DNA from: Opitutus sp. GAS368
Lineage (GTDB): Bacteria > Verrucomicrobiota > Verrucomicrobiia > Opitutales > Opitutaceae
Assembly (NCBI GenBank): GCA_945903545.1
Contig: CAMDOO010000020.1
Location: 1 to 43,493, forward strand
Reading direction: 5' to 3'
DNA: 43,493 nucleotides
Part shown: piece after piece, positions 25,059-33,547 of the stretch
How positions within the stretch are numbered: position 1 is the first letter of the stretch
Layout: each line of letters starts with the position of its first letter
Notes under the pieces: generated by a model
Told to the model about the DNA's origin: nothing
The model's input: only the letters and a program-made list of their open reading frames with translations
Databases searched by the model: none
Program-made: the position numbers and the translations under genes

Positions 25059-26009
25059 ATGTCGGTCTCGTTCGTCATCCCCCTCTACAACTGCCTGCCG
25101 CTCACGCAGGCGATGCTGGTGAGCCTGCAGGCGACCCTCCCGGCCTGCCTCGAGCACGAGATCATTCTCGTCGACGACGGCAGCACCGACGGCACCCGGG
25201 AGTGGCTCGCAACCCTCGGGCCCGGGTTTCGTGTCGTTCTCAACGAGCGCAACCTCGGCTATGCCGGCGCGAACAACCGCGGGGTCGCCGCCGCCACGAA
25301 GGAACTCGTCGCCCTGCTCAACAACGACCTCGTCCTTACCCCGCGCTGGCTCGAGCCGATGCTCGCGGTGCACCGCCGCTCCGGTCCGCGCGCGGGCCTG
25401 ACCGGCAATGTCCAGATCGACGCCCGCACCGGCCAGGTCGACCACTCGGGCATTTTCATCAATCTCAAGGGCAAGCCCGAGCATGAACGCCGCGAGGCCC
25501 AGGGCTGGAGCACCCTGCTCCATGGCTTCCATGTCGCCGACGCCGTGACCGGCGCCTGCGTGCTGCTGGCCCGCGCCACCTGGGACAAGCTCGGCGGGTT
25601 CGACGAGGGCTTCCGCAACGGCGGCGAAGATGTGGATCTCTGCTTCCGCGCCCAGCAGTCCGGACTCCTCAACGCCGTGGCGGATCGGAGCGTGATCCGC
25701 CACCACGTCAGTTCCTCCCCGGGCCGCGCCCTGCGTAACGAGGAGAACAGCCGCCGGCTCACCCTGCGTTGGCGGCGCGAGCTGGTGGACTGCGCCGCGC
25801 GGCATTGGTGCCGGCACTACTACGAGCTAAGTCCGCTTGAGCCCGGCACGCACGGGCACGGTTTCCAATTCGGAGTCTGGCTCCACACGATCGGCCTGCG
25901 CCGCGATCCTCCGCCCGCCACCCTCGCCGCCATGCGGCGGATCATCGATGCCGCGGTGGACGTCGAGCTGGCGCGGTGGACCGAGCTGCTGGGGCCGGTT
26001 ATTTCCTGA
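25059..26009 (+). CDS. Family 2 glycosyltransferase (rhamnosyltransferase-like)
   Basis: This 316-residue GT-A glycosyltransferase begins 'MSVSFVIPLYN'. It has the nucleotide-binding 'LVDDGSTDGT' (about residues 32-42), a second acidic site 'LLNNDLVL', and the acceptor-side motif 'GFDEGFRNGGEDVDLCFR' (about 187-204) typical of rhamnosyltransferase-like enzymes that build cell-surface glycans. A C-terminal extension of about 70 residues has no obvious motif. The start at 25059 was chosen because the GT2 fold begins directly there; the upstream frame is not conserved-looking. Its 3' end overlaps the end of the opposite-strand glycosyltransferase by 11 bases. Confidence 0.88.
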   Translation: MSVSFVIPLYNCLPLTQAMLVSLQATLPACLEHEIILVDDGSTDGTREWLATLGPGFRVVLNERNLGYAGANNRGVAAATKELVALLNNDLVLTPRWLEPMLAVHRRSGPRAGLTGNVQIDARTGQVDHSGIFINLKGKPEHERREAQGWSTLLHGFHVADAVTGACVLLARATWDKLGGFDEGFRNGGEDVDLCFRAQQSGLLNAVADRSVIRHHVSSSPGRALRNEENSRRLTLRWRRELVDCAARHWCRHYYELSPLEPGTHGHGFQFGVWLHTIGLRRDPPPATLAAMRRIIDAAVDVELARWTELLGPVIS

Positions 26010-26928
26010 CCACTTCGCGCACCACCGCCTGCGGGCGCTGGTTCACGCTGAGGAACATCCGGCCGATGTACTCGCCGATCAAGCCGAGCATCACGAGCTG
26101 CGCGCCGGAAAAGATCAGCATGGCCGACATCAGCCAGCCGAAGCCGTTGGGCGGACCGCGGTCCACATACCAGAAACCGACGACGACGAGCAGTGCGATC
26201 AAGCCGGCGAAGGCCGTCCCGAGTCCGAGGACCGTCGCGACCCGCAGCGGCAGCACCGAGAAGTTGATCCACGCACTCAGCCATAGCCGCAGCAGGCGCC
26301 GCAGGGTGTAGCCGCTCTGCCCAGCCTGCCGCTCATGGTGCTCCACGTTGATAGAGCCGATGCGCTGCGTCACCTGCAGGAGCAGGCCGTCGATGTACGG
26401 ATGCGGCCCGGCGTAGGCCGTGACCTGCTGCGCCGTGAAGGCCGACACGCAGCGAAAGCTCGAGAGGTAGAAGCCGGGCGGCTTGTCCAGCGCCCAGTCG
26501 GTCATGCGGTTCGTGAACCAGCTGCCCGCGTTGCGCCACGCCGAGTGCTGCTTCACGTGATAGTGCCCAAAAACCACGTCGAGCCCGGTCTGCGTCGCGT
26601 GCTCCCAGAGGTGCTTGGCCTCGGCCGGCGGATTCTGCCCGTCGTCGTCGAGGTTCACGAGGAACGCACCACGCGCATGGCGCCAGCCGGTCAGGACGGC
26701 GTTGTGCTCGCCGAAGTTCCGCGCGTGCTCGACGTACACGATTGGCACCTTCGCGTCGCGGACCAGCCCCCGGCAGACCTCCGCCGTGCCGTCCGCGCTG
26801 CCGTCGTTCACGAGGACGATCTCGTGGCCGCCCGGAATCTCGAGCACCTCGATGTCCCGCACCACCGCTGCGATCGTCGCGGCGCTGTTGTAGAGAGGAA
26901 TGATGAAGCTGAGGGCGGGATTGGCCAT
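25999..26928 (-). CDS. Polyprenyl-phosphate glycosyltransferase (DPM1/GtrB-like, family 2)
   Basis: This 309-residue protein has a cytoplasmic GT-A domain (residues 1-215): 'LSFIIPLYNSA', 'LVNDGSADGT', and the metal/nucleotide motif 'NLDDDGQNPP'. Two C-terminal membrane helices follow (about 230-255 and 265-290), the layout of dolichyl/undecaprenyl-phosphate sugar transferases that charge a lipid carrier for later use by GT-C enzymes. Such acceptors may be the TPR membrane proteins at 29146-33242, which have a GT-C-like appearance (inference). It is downstream of the ClC gene on the same strand, with 62 bases between them. Confidence 0.9.
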   Translation of the reverse strand: MANPALSFIIPLYNSAATIAAVVRDIEVLEIPGGHEIVLVNDGSADGTAEVCRGLVRDAKVPIVYVEHARNFGEHNAVLTGWRHARGAFLVNLDDDGQNPPAEAKHLWEHATQTGLDVVFGHYHVKQHSAWRNAGSWFTNRMTDWALDKPPGFYLSSFRCVSAFTAQQVTAYAGPHPYIDGLLLQVTQRIGSINVEHHERQAGQSGYTLRRLLRLWLSAWINFSVLPLRVATVLGLGTAFAGLIALLVVVGFWYVDRGPPNGFGWLMSAMLIFSGAQLVMLGLIGEYIGRMFLSVNQRPQAVVREVVRK

Positions 26929-26990
26929 GGCGGGGTGCGGCGATTTGCGGCGAAAGCCCCCCCGGGCGCAAAGGAAAATGCAGGCGCCGC

Positions 26991-28763
26991 TCAGGCCGCC
27001 GGCTTCTTCCTCTGCTCCACCATCGCCAGCAGCAGATCACTCTTCGAGATGCTGCCGAGGAGGAGGCCGTCCCCGGACACCACCGGCAGGCGCTCGGCGG
27101 TGAGGCCGACAAAGGCCGCGAGGGCATCGCCCAGCGTGTGGTCGGGCCGGACGCGGGGAAAATCCTCCAGCACGATGTCGCGCGCCAGCACGAGCTCCGC
27201 GAGCGCGGCGTCGGCGAGGTAGGGCTTGATGTCGTGCAGAGCGATCGCCCCGCGGAAACGCCCATGGGCATCGGTCACGTAGAGGTTGTTCACCCGCACC
27301 CCGAGGAAGGTCCGCGCGATCTCTGCGAAGCGGGCATCGATCGGCGCGGACGGCGGGTTCAGCCGCATCAGCTCGTCGACCCGCCCGGCCGGCAGGCCCG
27401 CGGCCGGCTGGTCGGCCGATTTGCGCCGGAGGAATTCACTGTAGAGCGAATGGGATTCGATTCCCTTGGCGGTGTAGTACGCGATCACGCTGCAGAGCAG
27501 CAGCGGCACGACGATATCGTAGCTCAGGGTCATCTCGAAAAGCAGGATCACCGCCATGACGGGTGCCCGCGTCGCCGCGGCGAGGAACGCGCCCATGCCC
27601 ACCAGCGCAAAGGCCACCGGGTCGACCGTGCCCACGGGGAACAGCGCCCGGATCCCGGTGCCGTAGAGCAGGCCCGCGCTGGCGCCCATGAAGAGCGCCG
27701 GCGTGAAGACGCCGCCGGGCGCGCCGGAGCCGAACGAGGCCGCGGTCGCGAGCCACTTGCACACCAGCACCAGCGCCACGATCCGCCAGGCGTAGCCGCC
27801 GTTCAGGATCGCCAGCACCACGCTGTAGCCGTTGCCACAGACCTCGGGCACCGCGACCGCCACCGCCCCGACGATCAGGCCGCCGAGCCCCAGCCGCACC
27901 GCCAGCGGCAGCCGCGGCACGAGGAAGGCCTTCTCCGCCAGGCGCAGCGACTGCAGGAAGATCGGAGCCCCCATGCCCGCGAGCAGCCCGAGCAGCAGGA
28001 AGGGCGGGATCTCCCACGGGGAGTTGAGCACGAACCGCGGCACCTCGTAGAGCTGGTGCGCATTGCTCAGGAACTTCACCGTGAGCGCGGCCGTGACCGA
28101 CGCCGCGACCAGCGGCCCGAGGCTCTCCATCGCGATGGTGCCGAGGATGATCTCCGCGACGAAGAACGAGCCCGCCAGCGGCGCGAAGTACGCCGAGGCG
28201 ATGCCCGCGGCCGCACCGCAGGCCACGAGCAGCCGGAGCTGCGGCGGCGAGAACCGGCGCCAGCGCCCGATGAACGAGGCCAACATCGCCGAGAGCTGCA
28301 CCATCGGTCCCTCGCGCCCGATCGACCCGCCGGAACCGATCGAGAACAACGCCGCTGTGCTCTTCACCAGGCTGGCACGGATCGGCACGTGCCCCGTGCC
28401 GATCACGATCGCCTCCATGTAGTCGGTGGAGCTCTGCGTCCGCGTCAGCCGCCCGCCCCAGAGTAGCACGAGGCCTGCCATCAACCCGCCCGCCGTGGGC
28501 ACCGCCAGCCGCCCCCACCACGGGAGCAGGCGGAACGACTCGACCACGCCCGCATCGGACCCCGTGAGCAGCCGGTGGATGTCCTCCGCCAGCGCGCGGA
28601 ATACCAGCGACGAGATCGCCCCGGCAAACCCCGCCAGCGCGGCCCAGAGCAGCGTCGCCTGCCACTCCGTCGGCTGCAGCCGCTCGGCGATCCACACCCG
28701 CCAGCGCAGCAGCCGGAGCAGGCGCGCCATCAGCAGCTGGGTGGGCTCGTGGGCACCCTTCAT
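26991..28763 (-). CDS. ClC-family chloride channel/antiporter with CBS domains
   Basis: This 590-residue protein has a ClC membrane domain (about residues 30-440). Signature motifs are 'GSGGSIGREGP' with the gating Glu in GREGP, and 'GSGAPGGVFTPALFMG' for the second anion-binding loop. Two CBS domains follow (about 455-515 and 525-580: 'NNLYVTDAHGRFRGAI', 'ERLPVVSGDGLLLGSI'), which in the family bind adenine nucleotides and regulate gating. Length fits bacterial ClC-CBS proteins. It moves Cl- (or exchanges it for H+) across the inner membrane. It is followed on the same strand by the DPM1-like gene. Confidence 0.95.
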   Translation of the reverse strand: MKGAHEPTQLLMARLLRLLRWRVWIAERLQPTEWQATLLWAALAGFAGAISSLVFRALAEDIHRLLTGSDAGVVESFRLLPWWGRLAVPTAGGLMAGLVLLWGGRLTRTQSSTDYMEAIVIGTGHVPIRASLVKSTAALFSIGSGGSIGREGPMVQLSAMLASFIGRWRRFSPPQLRLLVACGAAAGIASAYFAPLAGSFFVAEIILGTIAMESLGPLVAASVTAALTVKFLSNAHQLYEVPRFVLNSPWEIPPFLLLGLLAGMGAPIFLQSLRLAEKAFLVPRLPLAVRLGLGGLIVGAVAVAVPEVCGNGYSVVLAILNGGYAWRIVALVLVCKWLATAASFGSGAPGGVFTPALFMGASAGLLYGTGIRALFPVGTVDPVAFALVGMGAFLAAATRAPVMAVILLFEMTLSYDIVVPLLLCSVIAYYTAKGIESHSLYSEFLRRKSADQPAAGLPAGRVDELMRLNPPSAPIDARFAEIARTFLGVRVNNLYVTDAHGRFRGAIALHDIKPYLADAALAELVLARDIVLEDFPRVRPDHTLGDALAAFVGLTAERLPVVSGDGLLLGSISKSDLLLAMVEQRKKPAA

Positions 28764-28923
28764 CTCAGCCGCGGAAAAAACTCGGGTTCGTCGGCGTCAC
28801 GCGCAGCACGCTACAAGACCGGCCCCGGGAAACAAGCACGGGCCGGACATGTGCCCGCTTGTCCGATCCATCTGTCGGATCTCCGGGTGCGGGCACCCGG
28901 AGATCCCGCCGGTCTCCTTCCCG

Positions 28924-29056
28924 GTAGGGCGGCGACTCCGTCACCGCCGGGTTTGCGTAGGGTCGCCGCTTGCGGCGGACCTGCCGGCTAACGATCCGGC
29001 CTTGTGTGAGCGCAGGCCCCCATGGAATCACGGCGCCCACGGAGTGGTCGCCCTAC
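28924..29056. repeat. Cluster of three GTAGGG-anchored hairpins
   Basis: GTAGGGCGGCGACTCCGTCA... (28924-28948) is followed by a direct neighbour GTAGGGTCGCCGCTTGCGGC... (28957-28979). An inverted unit ends CGCCCTAC at 29032-29056. They fill most of the 382-base gap between the divergent ClC and TPR-protein genes. No gene was seen in that gap. Confidence 0.5.
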
Positions 29057-29145
29057 CGGGGCCTGTTCGAATTTTGATTCGACCGCCCGCAATTTCCGCC
29101 AAAAGCCAGTTGCCGAGATCCCGCGCCGCGCGTCACATCACTGCG

Positions 29146-31152
29146 ATGCGCGACCCCCACGCACGCCCGACCTCCCGCGGCTGGCCCCTGGCCGTCCTCG
29201 GCGGACTGTGCGTTGCGGTCATCGCCGTCTACGCCGTCCTCGGCTGGACCCGGGTCTCCGAGATGGGCAACCGGACTCCCCGCGAGGCCTACTACAACCT
29301 GCTCGTGGACGGCTTCCGCGCCGGCCAGCTCAACCTGCCGCGCGAGGTGCCGGCCGGACTCGCCGCCCTGCCGGATCCGTACGACCCCGAGGCCAATGGC
29401 GATTTCCGGGGCGCCATTTTCGTCGACACCGACCGGCTGCACGACCTGACCTACTACCGCGGCAAGCTCTACCTGTATTTCGGCGTCACACCCGCGCTGG
29501 TGCTGTTCTGGCCGTACGCGGCGCTGACTGGGAACTACCTTGAGCATGCCCAGGCGGTGACGATTTTCGTCTCCGTCGGATTTCTCGCCGGAGCCTGGCT
29601 GCTCTGGTCGGCCGGGCGGCGCTTTTTTCCAGAGGCCCCGGCCCTCGCGGTCATCGCGGTCACGGCAGGCTTCGGTCTGGCCTCGGGCATCCCCGCGATG
29701 CTCAGCCGGCCGGACGTCTGGGAGGTGCCCATCACCTGCGGCTTCGCCCTGATCATGCTGTCGCTCGTCGCGCTCTGGCGGGCCCTGCACGAATCGCGTC
29801 ACCGCACCTGGGCCCTGGCCGCGGCCAGCCTCGCCTACGGCCTCGCCGTCGGGGCGCGTCCGTCCCTGCTTTTCGGCGCCGTCATCCTGCTCGTGCCAGT
29901 CGGCCTCGCCTGGGCCCGCCGCCGCGATCCGGCCAGCCCGGCCGGCGACTGGCGGCGGCTGCTCCCGGCCGCCGTGATCCCGATCGGCGGTATCGGCCTC
30001 GGACTCGCGTACTATAATTACCTGCGCTTCGGCAGTCCGACCGAGTTCGGCCAGACCTTCCAGCTGGCCGGCGAGCGGCAGGACATCAATCACTTCGGGC
30101 TCGGCCACCTGGGGTTCAACCTCCGCGCCTACTTTTTTGCCTGGGGCGACTGGACCACGGCCTTCCCTTACTTCCAGCAACCGGAACTGCCCCCGATGCC
30201 GCCGGGACACGGCGGCGTGGAGCGACCGTTCGCCCTGCTCACGAACTCGCCGCTGGCGTGGCTGGCCCTCGCCGTGCCGCTGGCGTGGCGGGCGCGCGCC
30301 GACGACGACCGGCGGAATCTCCGCGCCTTCCTCGCCGCCGTCGCGGTGATGTTTCTCTCCGCCACGCTGGTGATGGGACTTTTCTACGGCACCTGCCAGC
30401 GCTACGAAATCGAGTTCGCCCCCGCCCTCTTCCTGCTCGCGGCCTTCGGGGCGCTGGCCCTCGACCGCGCCCTCTCCGGACGGCCCGGCCTGCGCCGGTT
30501 TTCCCGCGCCGGGTCCGCCGTGCTGCTCGTCGCCTCGCTCGCCGGCAACCTCCTGACCGCCGTCGCCTACCGCGGCCTCCTCGACCACGCCCGCGGCTTC
30601 AACCTCCTCGCCAACAAACAGACCGCCGCATCGGTCCCCGTGCTGGAGTCTGCCGTCCGTCTGCAGCCCTCGCGTCCCAAGGCCCGCCTCGATCTCGCCT
30701 CGGCCTATTTGATCTCCGGCCAGGTCGCCACCGCCTCGGCGCAACTGGCGGAGGCGCTCCGGCGCGCCCCCGCCCTCGCGTCCGAAATCTACGAGGGCTA
30801 CGGCCCCGTGTTCCTGGCCTACCAGCGCGAGGAAGACGTGCTGGTCATGCTCCAGGCCTCCCTCACGGCCCAACCGAGCTCGGCGCGTTTCCTCCACGAC
30901 ACCGGCGTGATCCTCGCCCGGCTGGGACGGGACGAGGAGGCCACCCGGCACCTGCAGGAGGCGCTCCGGCTTGAGCCGAATATCCCGAGCCCGCTCATCA
31001 CGCTCGGCCTCCTCGCGCAAAAGGCCCGGCGCCTGACCGAGGCGCGCGCCTACTTCGAGCGCGCGCTCCGCGCCGACCCGAACAACGCCACCGTCCGCGA
31101 GCTGCTCCAGCGCCTCGAGTCCACCGCGCCACCGCTTTTTCTCCAGCGGTGA
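29146..31152 (+). CDS. Polytopic membrane protein with C-terminal TPRs, copy 1 (GT-C-like)
   Basis: This 668-residue protein has a first membrane helix at about residues 12-32. A large extracytoplasmic loop follows with acidic motif 'LPDPYDPEAN' and 'YYRGKLYLYFGVTPAL', then about nine further helices to residue 480, then a C-terminal TPR region (about 490-660: 'PVLESAVRLQPSRPKARLDL', 'TRHLQEALRLEP', 'YFERALRADPNNATV'). The layout resembles GT-C polyprenol-dependent glycosyltransferases fused to TPRs, but no family was confidently recognised. The start at 29146 is the first Met before the first helix; the open frame runs much further upstream without likeness to the paralogue. A very similar gene follows in tandem after 95 bases. 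Confidence 0.8.
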   Translation: MRDPHARPTSRGWPLAVLGGLCVAVIAVYAVLGWTRVSEMGNRTPREAYYNLLVDGFRAGQLNLPREVPAGLAALPDPYDPEANGDFRGAIFVDTDRLHDLTYYRGKLYLYFGVTPALVLFWPYAALTGNYLEHAQAVTIFVSVGFLAGAWLLWSAGRRFFPEAPALAVIAVTAGFGLASGIPAMLSRPDVWEVPITCGFALIMLSLVALWRALHESRHRTWALAAASLAYGLAVGARPSLLFGAVILLVPVGLAWARRRDPASPAGDWRRLLPAAVIPIGGIGLGLAYYNYLRFGSPTEFGQTFQLAGERQDINHFGLGHLGFNLRAYFFAWGDWTTAFPYFQQPELPPMPPGHGGVERPFALLTNSPLAWLALAVPLAWRARADDDRRNLRAFLAAVAVMFLSATLVMGLFYGTCQRYEIEFAPALFLLAAFGALALDRALSGRPGLRRFSRAGSAVLLVASLAGNLLTAVAYRGLLDHARGFNLLANKQTAASVPVLESAVRLQPSRPKARLDLASAYLISGQVATASAQLAEALRRAPALASEIYEGYGPVFLAYQREEDVLVMLQASLTAQPSSARFLHDTGVILARLGRDEEATRHLQEALRLEPNIPSPLITLGLLAQKARRLTEARAYFERALRADPNNATVRELLQRLESTAPPLFLQR

Positions 31153-31247
31153 TGCCGGCGATCCGCCCGGGCCCATCCCGTCCTGCGCGGCGGCCGCCGG
31201 CGCAAAAGCCTGTTGCGCGGGGTTGTCCGAGAACCTAGCAAAACCCC

Positions 31248-33242
31248 ATGGGTAAACCCGGCACCTCTTCGTCACCCGGTTGGTGGCAGACGGCCGTCCT
31301 CGCCGCCCTGTGCTCCGGCGTGATCGCGCTCTACGCCCTGCTGGCCGGGTCGCGCGTTTCCGAGTTGGGCAACCCGACCGCCAAGGAGGCCTACTACAAT
31401 CTGCTCGTGGACGGGCTGCGGAGCGGTCAGCTGAACCTGGCGCGCGCGGCACCGGACGGGCTGACGGCCCTCGCGGATCCCTATGACCCCCAGGCCAACC
31501 TCGCCTTTCGCGGCTACATTTACGAGGGCGGCAACCGGCTGCACGACCTCACATATTACCGCGGCAAGCTCTACCTGTATTTCGGGATCACGCCCGCGCT
31601 GCTGCTATTCTGGCCTTATGCGGCGGTGACGGGACACTATCTCGAACACAGCCAGGCGGTGACAATTTTTGTGTCCGTCGGATTTCTCGCCGGGGCCTGG
31701 CTGCTCTGGTCGATCCGGCGGCGCTACTTTCCGCAGATCCCGGTGCTCGCCGTCGCCGCGGCCGCGGCCGCCCTCGGGCTGGCCTCGGGCATCCCCGTGA
31801 TGCTCAGCCGGCCGGACGTGTGGGAAGTCCCCATCTCCTGCGGCTACGCCCTCGTCATGCTGACGCTGGCCGCGCTCTGGCGGGTGCTGCACGAAGCGCG
31901 TCACCGCACCTGGACGCTGGCCGGCGCCAGCCTCGCGTACGGCCTCGCCGTCGGCGCCCGGCCGTCGCTGCTCTTTGGGAGCGTGATCCTGCTGGTGCCC
32001 GTCTGGCTGGCCTGGAGCCAACGCCGGGAGACAGGAGACTGGCGTCGCCTGCTGTCCGCGGCCGTGCTGCCGCTCGGGGCCGTCGGGCTCGGTCTCGCCA
32101 CCTACAATTACCTGCGCTTCGGCTCCCCGGGCGAATTCGGCCAGACGTTCCAGCTGGCCGGCGACCGGCAGGACATCAACCACTTCGGGCTCGGCTATCT
32201 TTGGTTCAATCTGCGCGCCTACTTTTTTGCCCTGCCCCGGTGGAGCGGAAGTTTCCCGTTTCTGCTCCCGCCGGACCCGGCCGCGCTGCCGCCCGGACAT
32301 GGCGAGGTGGATCACCCCTTCGCCCTGCTGACGCATGCCCCGATCGCGCTGTTCGCGCTGGCCGCACCGCTGGCCTGGCGAAGCCGGTCCGAACCGGCCG
32401 GCCACGGGCTGCGCGCCTTCCTGGTCGCGGCCGGCGGATTGTTCCTGTCGTCTGCCCTGGTCATCGGCCTGTTCTACTGCGCGAGCGCCCGCTACGAAAT
32501 CGAGTTCACCCCCGTGCTCTTCCTCCTCGCGGCGGCCGGCGGATTCGCCCTCGACCACGCGCTCGCCGGCCGGCCGGCGGGTCGAGTGGTTTTCCGGGCC
32601 GCGGCCGCGATCCTGCTGCTGGCCTCGTTCGCCGGCAATTTCCTGGCCGCCGCCGAATACCGTGGCACCACAGATTACCGCCGCGGCCAGGCCCTGCTCT
32701 ACTACCAGCGCCTGGATGAAGCCGTGCCGGTCCTCGAGGCGGCGCTCAAGCTCCAGCCGGCGAATACCCCGCTGCGAATGGACCTCACGGCCGCCCTGGT
32801 CCTTTCCGGTCGCTCCGACGCCGCCTCGACCCAATTGGCCGAGGCGCTGCGACGCGATCCGGCCAAGGCGCCCTGGATCCACGAGAACTACGGCGCGGTG
32901 TTCCTCCAAAACCGGCGCGACCGCGATCTTGAGGTCCTGCTCCAGGCCGCGGTGGCCGCCCGGCCCCTTTCCCCGCAATTGCACTACGAGTACGGCGTGG
33001 TCCTCGGCCGGCTCGGCCGGGAGCAAGACGCAACCATGCACCTCCTGGAGGCCCTCCGTCTCCAGCCGGAAAATCCCAGCATCCTCACCGCGCTCGGCCT
33101 GCTGGCCCAAAGGTTCCAGCACCCGGCCGCGGCGCGCTCCTACCTCGAGCGCGCCCTCCGCGCCGAGCCCGGGAACGCCACGATCCGCGATCTCTTGCAG
33201 CGTCTGGACGCCACCTCGCCGCCGCCTTTCCTCCAGCGGTAG
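31248..33242 (+). CDS. Polytopic membrane protein with C-terminal TPRs, copy 2 (GT-C-like)
   Basis: This 664-residue tandem paralogue of the preceding gene matches almost end to end: 'EAYYNLLVDGLRSGQLNL', 'ADPYDPQANL', 'YYRGKLYLYFGITPALLLF', 'LSRPDVWEVPISCGYAL', 'FGQTFQLAGDRQDINHFGL', and a TPR tail ending 'FLQR' as in copy 1. The most divergent parts are the first 25 residues, the loop near 325-345, and the first TPR. The start at 31248 follows CCCC. Likely inner-membrane; a cell-surface glycan role is inferred from the fold and nearby glycosyltransferases. The two genes are probably co-transcribed. Confidence 0.82.
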   Translation: MGKPGTSSSPGWWQTAVLAALCSGVIALYALLAGSRVSELGNPTAKEAYYNLLVDGLRSGQLNLARAAPDGLTALADPYDPQANLAFRGYIYEGGNRLHDLTYYRGKLYLYFGITPALLLFWPYAAVTGHYLEHSQAVTIFVSVGFLAGAWLLWSIRRRYFPQIPVLAVAAAAAALGLASGIPVMLSRPDVWEVPISCGYALVMLTLAALWRVLHEARHRTWTLAGASLAYGLAVGARPSLLFGSVILLVPVWLAWSQRRETGDWRRLLSAAVLPLGAVGLGLATYNYLRFGSPGEFGQTFQLAGDRQDINHFGLGYLWFNLRAYFFALPRWSGSFPFLLPPDPAALPPGHGEVDHPFALLTHAPIALFALAAPLAWRSRSEPAGHGLRAFLVAAGGLFLSSALVIGLFYCASARYEIEFTPVLFLLAAAGGFALDHALAGRPAGRVVFRAAAAILLLASFAGNFLAAAEYRGTTDYRRGQALLYYQRLDEAVPVLEAALKLQPANTPLRMDLTAALVLSGRSDAASTQLAEALRRDPAKAPWIHENYGAVFLQNRRDRDLEVLLQAAVAARPLSPQLHYEYGVVLGRLGREQDATMHLLEALRLQPENPSILTALGLLAQRFQHPAAARSYLERALRAEPGNATIRDLLQRLDATSPPPFLQR

Positions 33243-33314
33243 GGGCGCCGTCCCCGGCGGACCGGGATCGATCCCCATCGAATCTTTCTCGTTCTCTTAC
33301 TCTTTCTCGGAAAA

Positions 33315-33338
33315 CCGGGTGAGGGCACCCGGACTACA
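33315..33338 (-). repeat. REP-like half unit
   Basis: The minus strand reads TGTAGTCCGGGTGCCCTCAC then CCGG, nearly the same as the units at 24344 and 40910. It lies in the 305-base gap between the convergent TPR and helicase genes. Confidence 0.55.
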
Positions 33339-33457
33339 TCCGAATCATCAGCGTAGATTAGCCCCCCCCCGGATCGGCTTCAATCGCGGCTGGCTCGCCA
33401 GCCTTCGCCGAGCCTACGGCTGACCAGTCGAGGCAGCCCTGCCTTTCGATCCATCGG

Positions 33458-33482
33458 GGCGGAGATGACATCTCCGCCCTAC
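33458..33482 (-). repeat. REP-like half unit
   Basis: GGCGGAGATG-acat-CTCCGCCCTAC forms a near-perfect hairpin anchored by GTAGGG on the minus strand. It matches units at 20767 and 23557. The rest of the 33243-33547 gap shows no gene. Confidence 0.55.
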
Positions 33483-33547
33483 CTCCGAATCCACCCTCCG
33501 CCGTCTGCCCTCCGCCCTCGCGGACGACCCGTCCGCCACCATCGACG

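Noticed and set aside
28426-29145. Upstream extension of the first TPR membrane protein (240 extra codons)
   Set aside because: It overlaps the ClC gene on the other strand and a cluster of repeats, and has no counterpart in the tandem paralogue.
29053-31452. A 799-codon open frame antisense to the TPR membrane protein
   Set aside because: The sense frame has membrane helices, TPRs and a close paralogue; the antisense frame has only Arg/Gly/Glu-rich filler.
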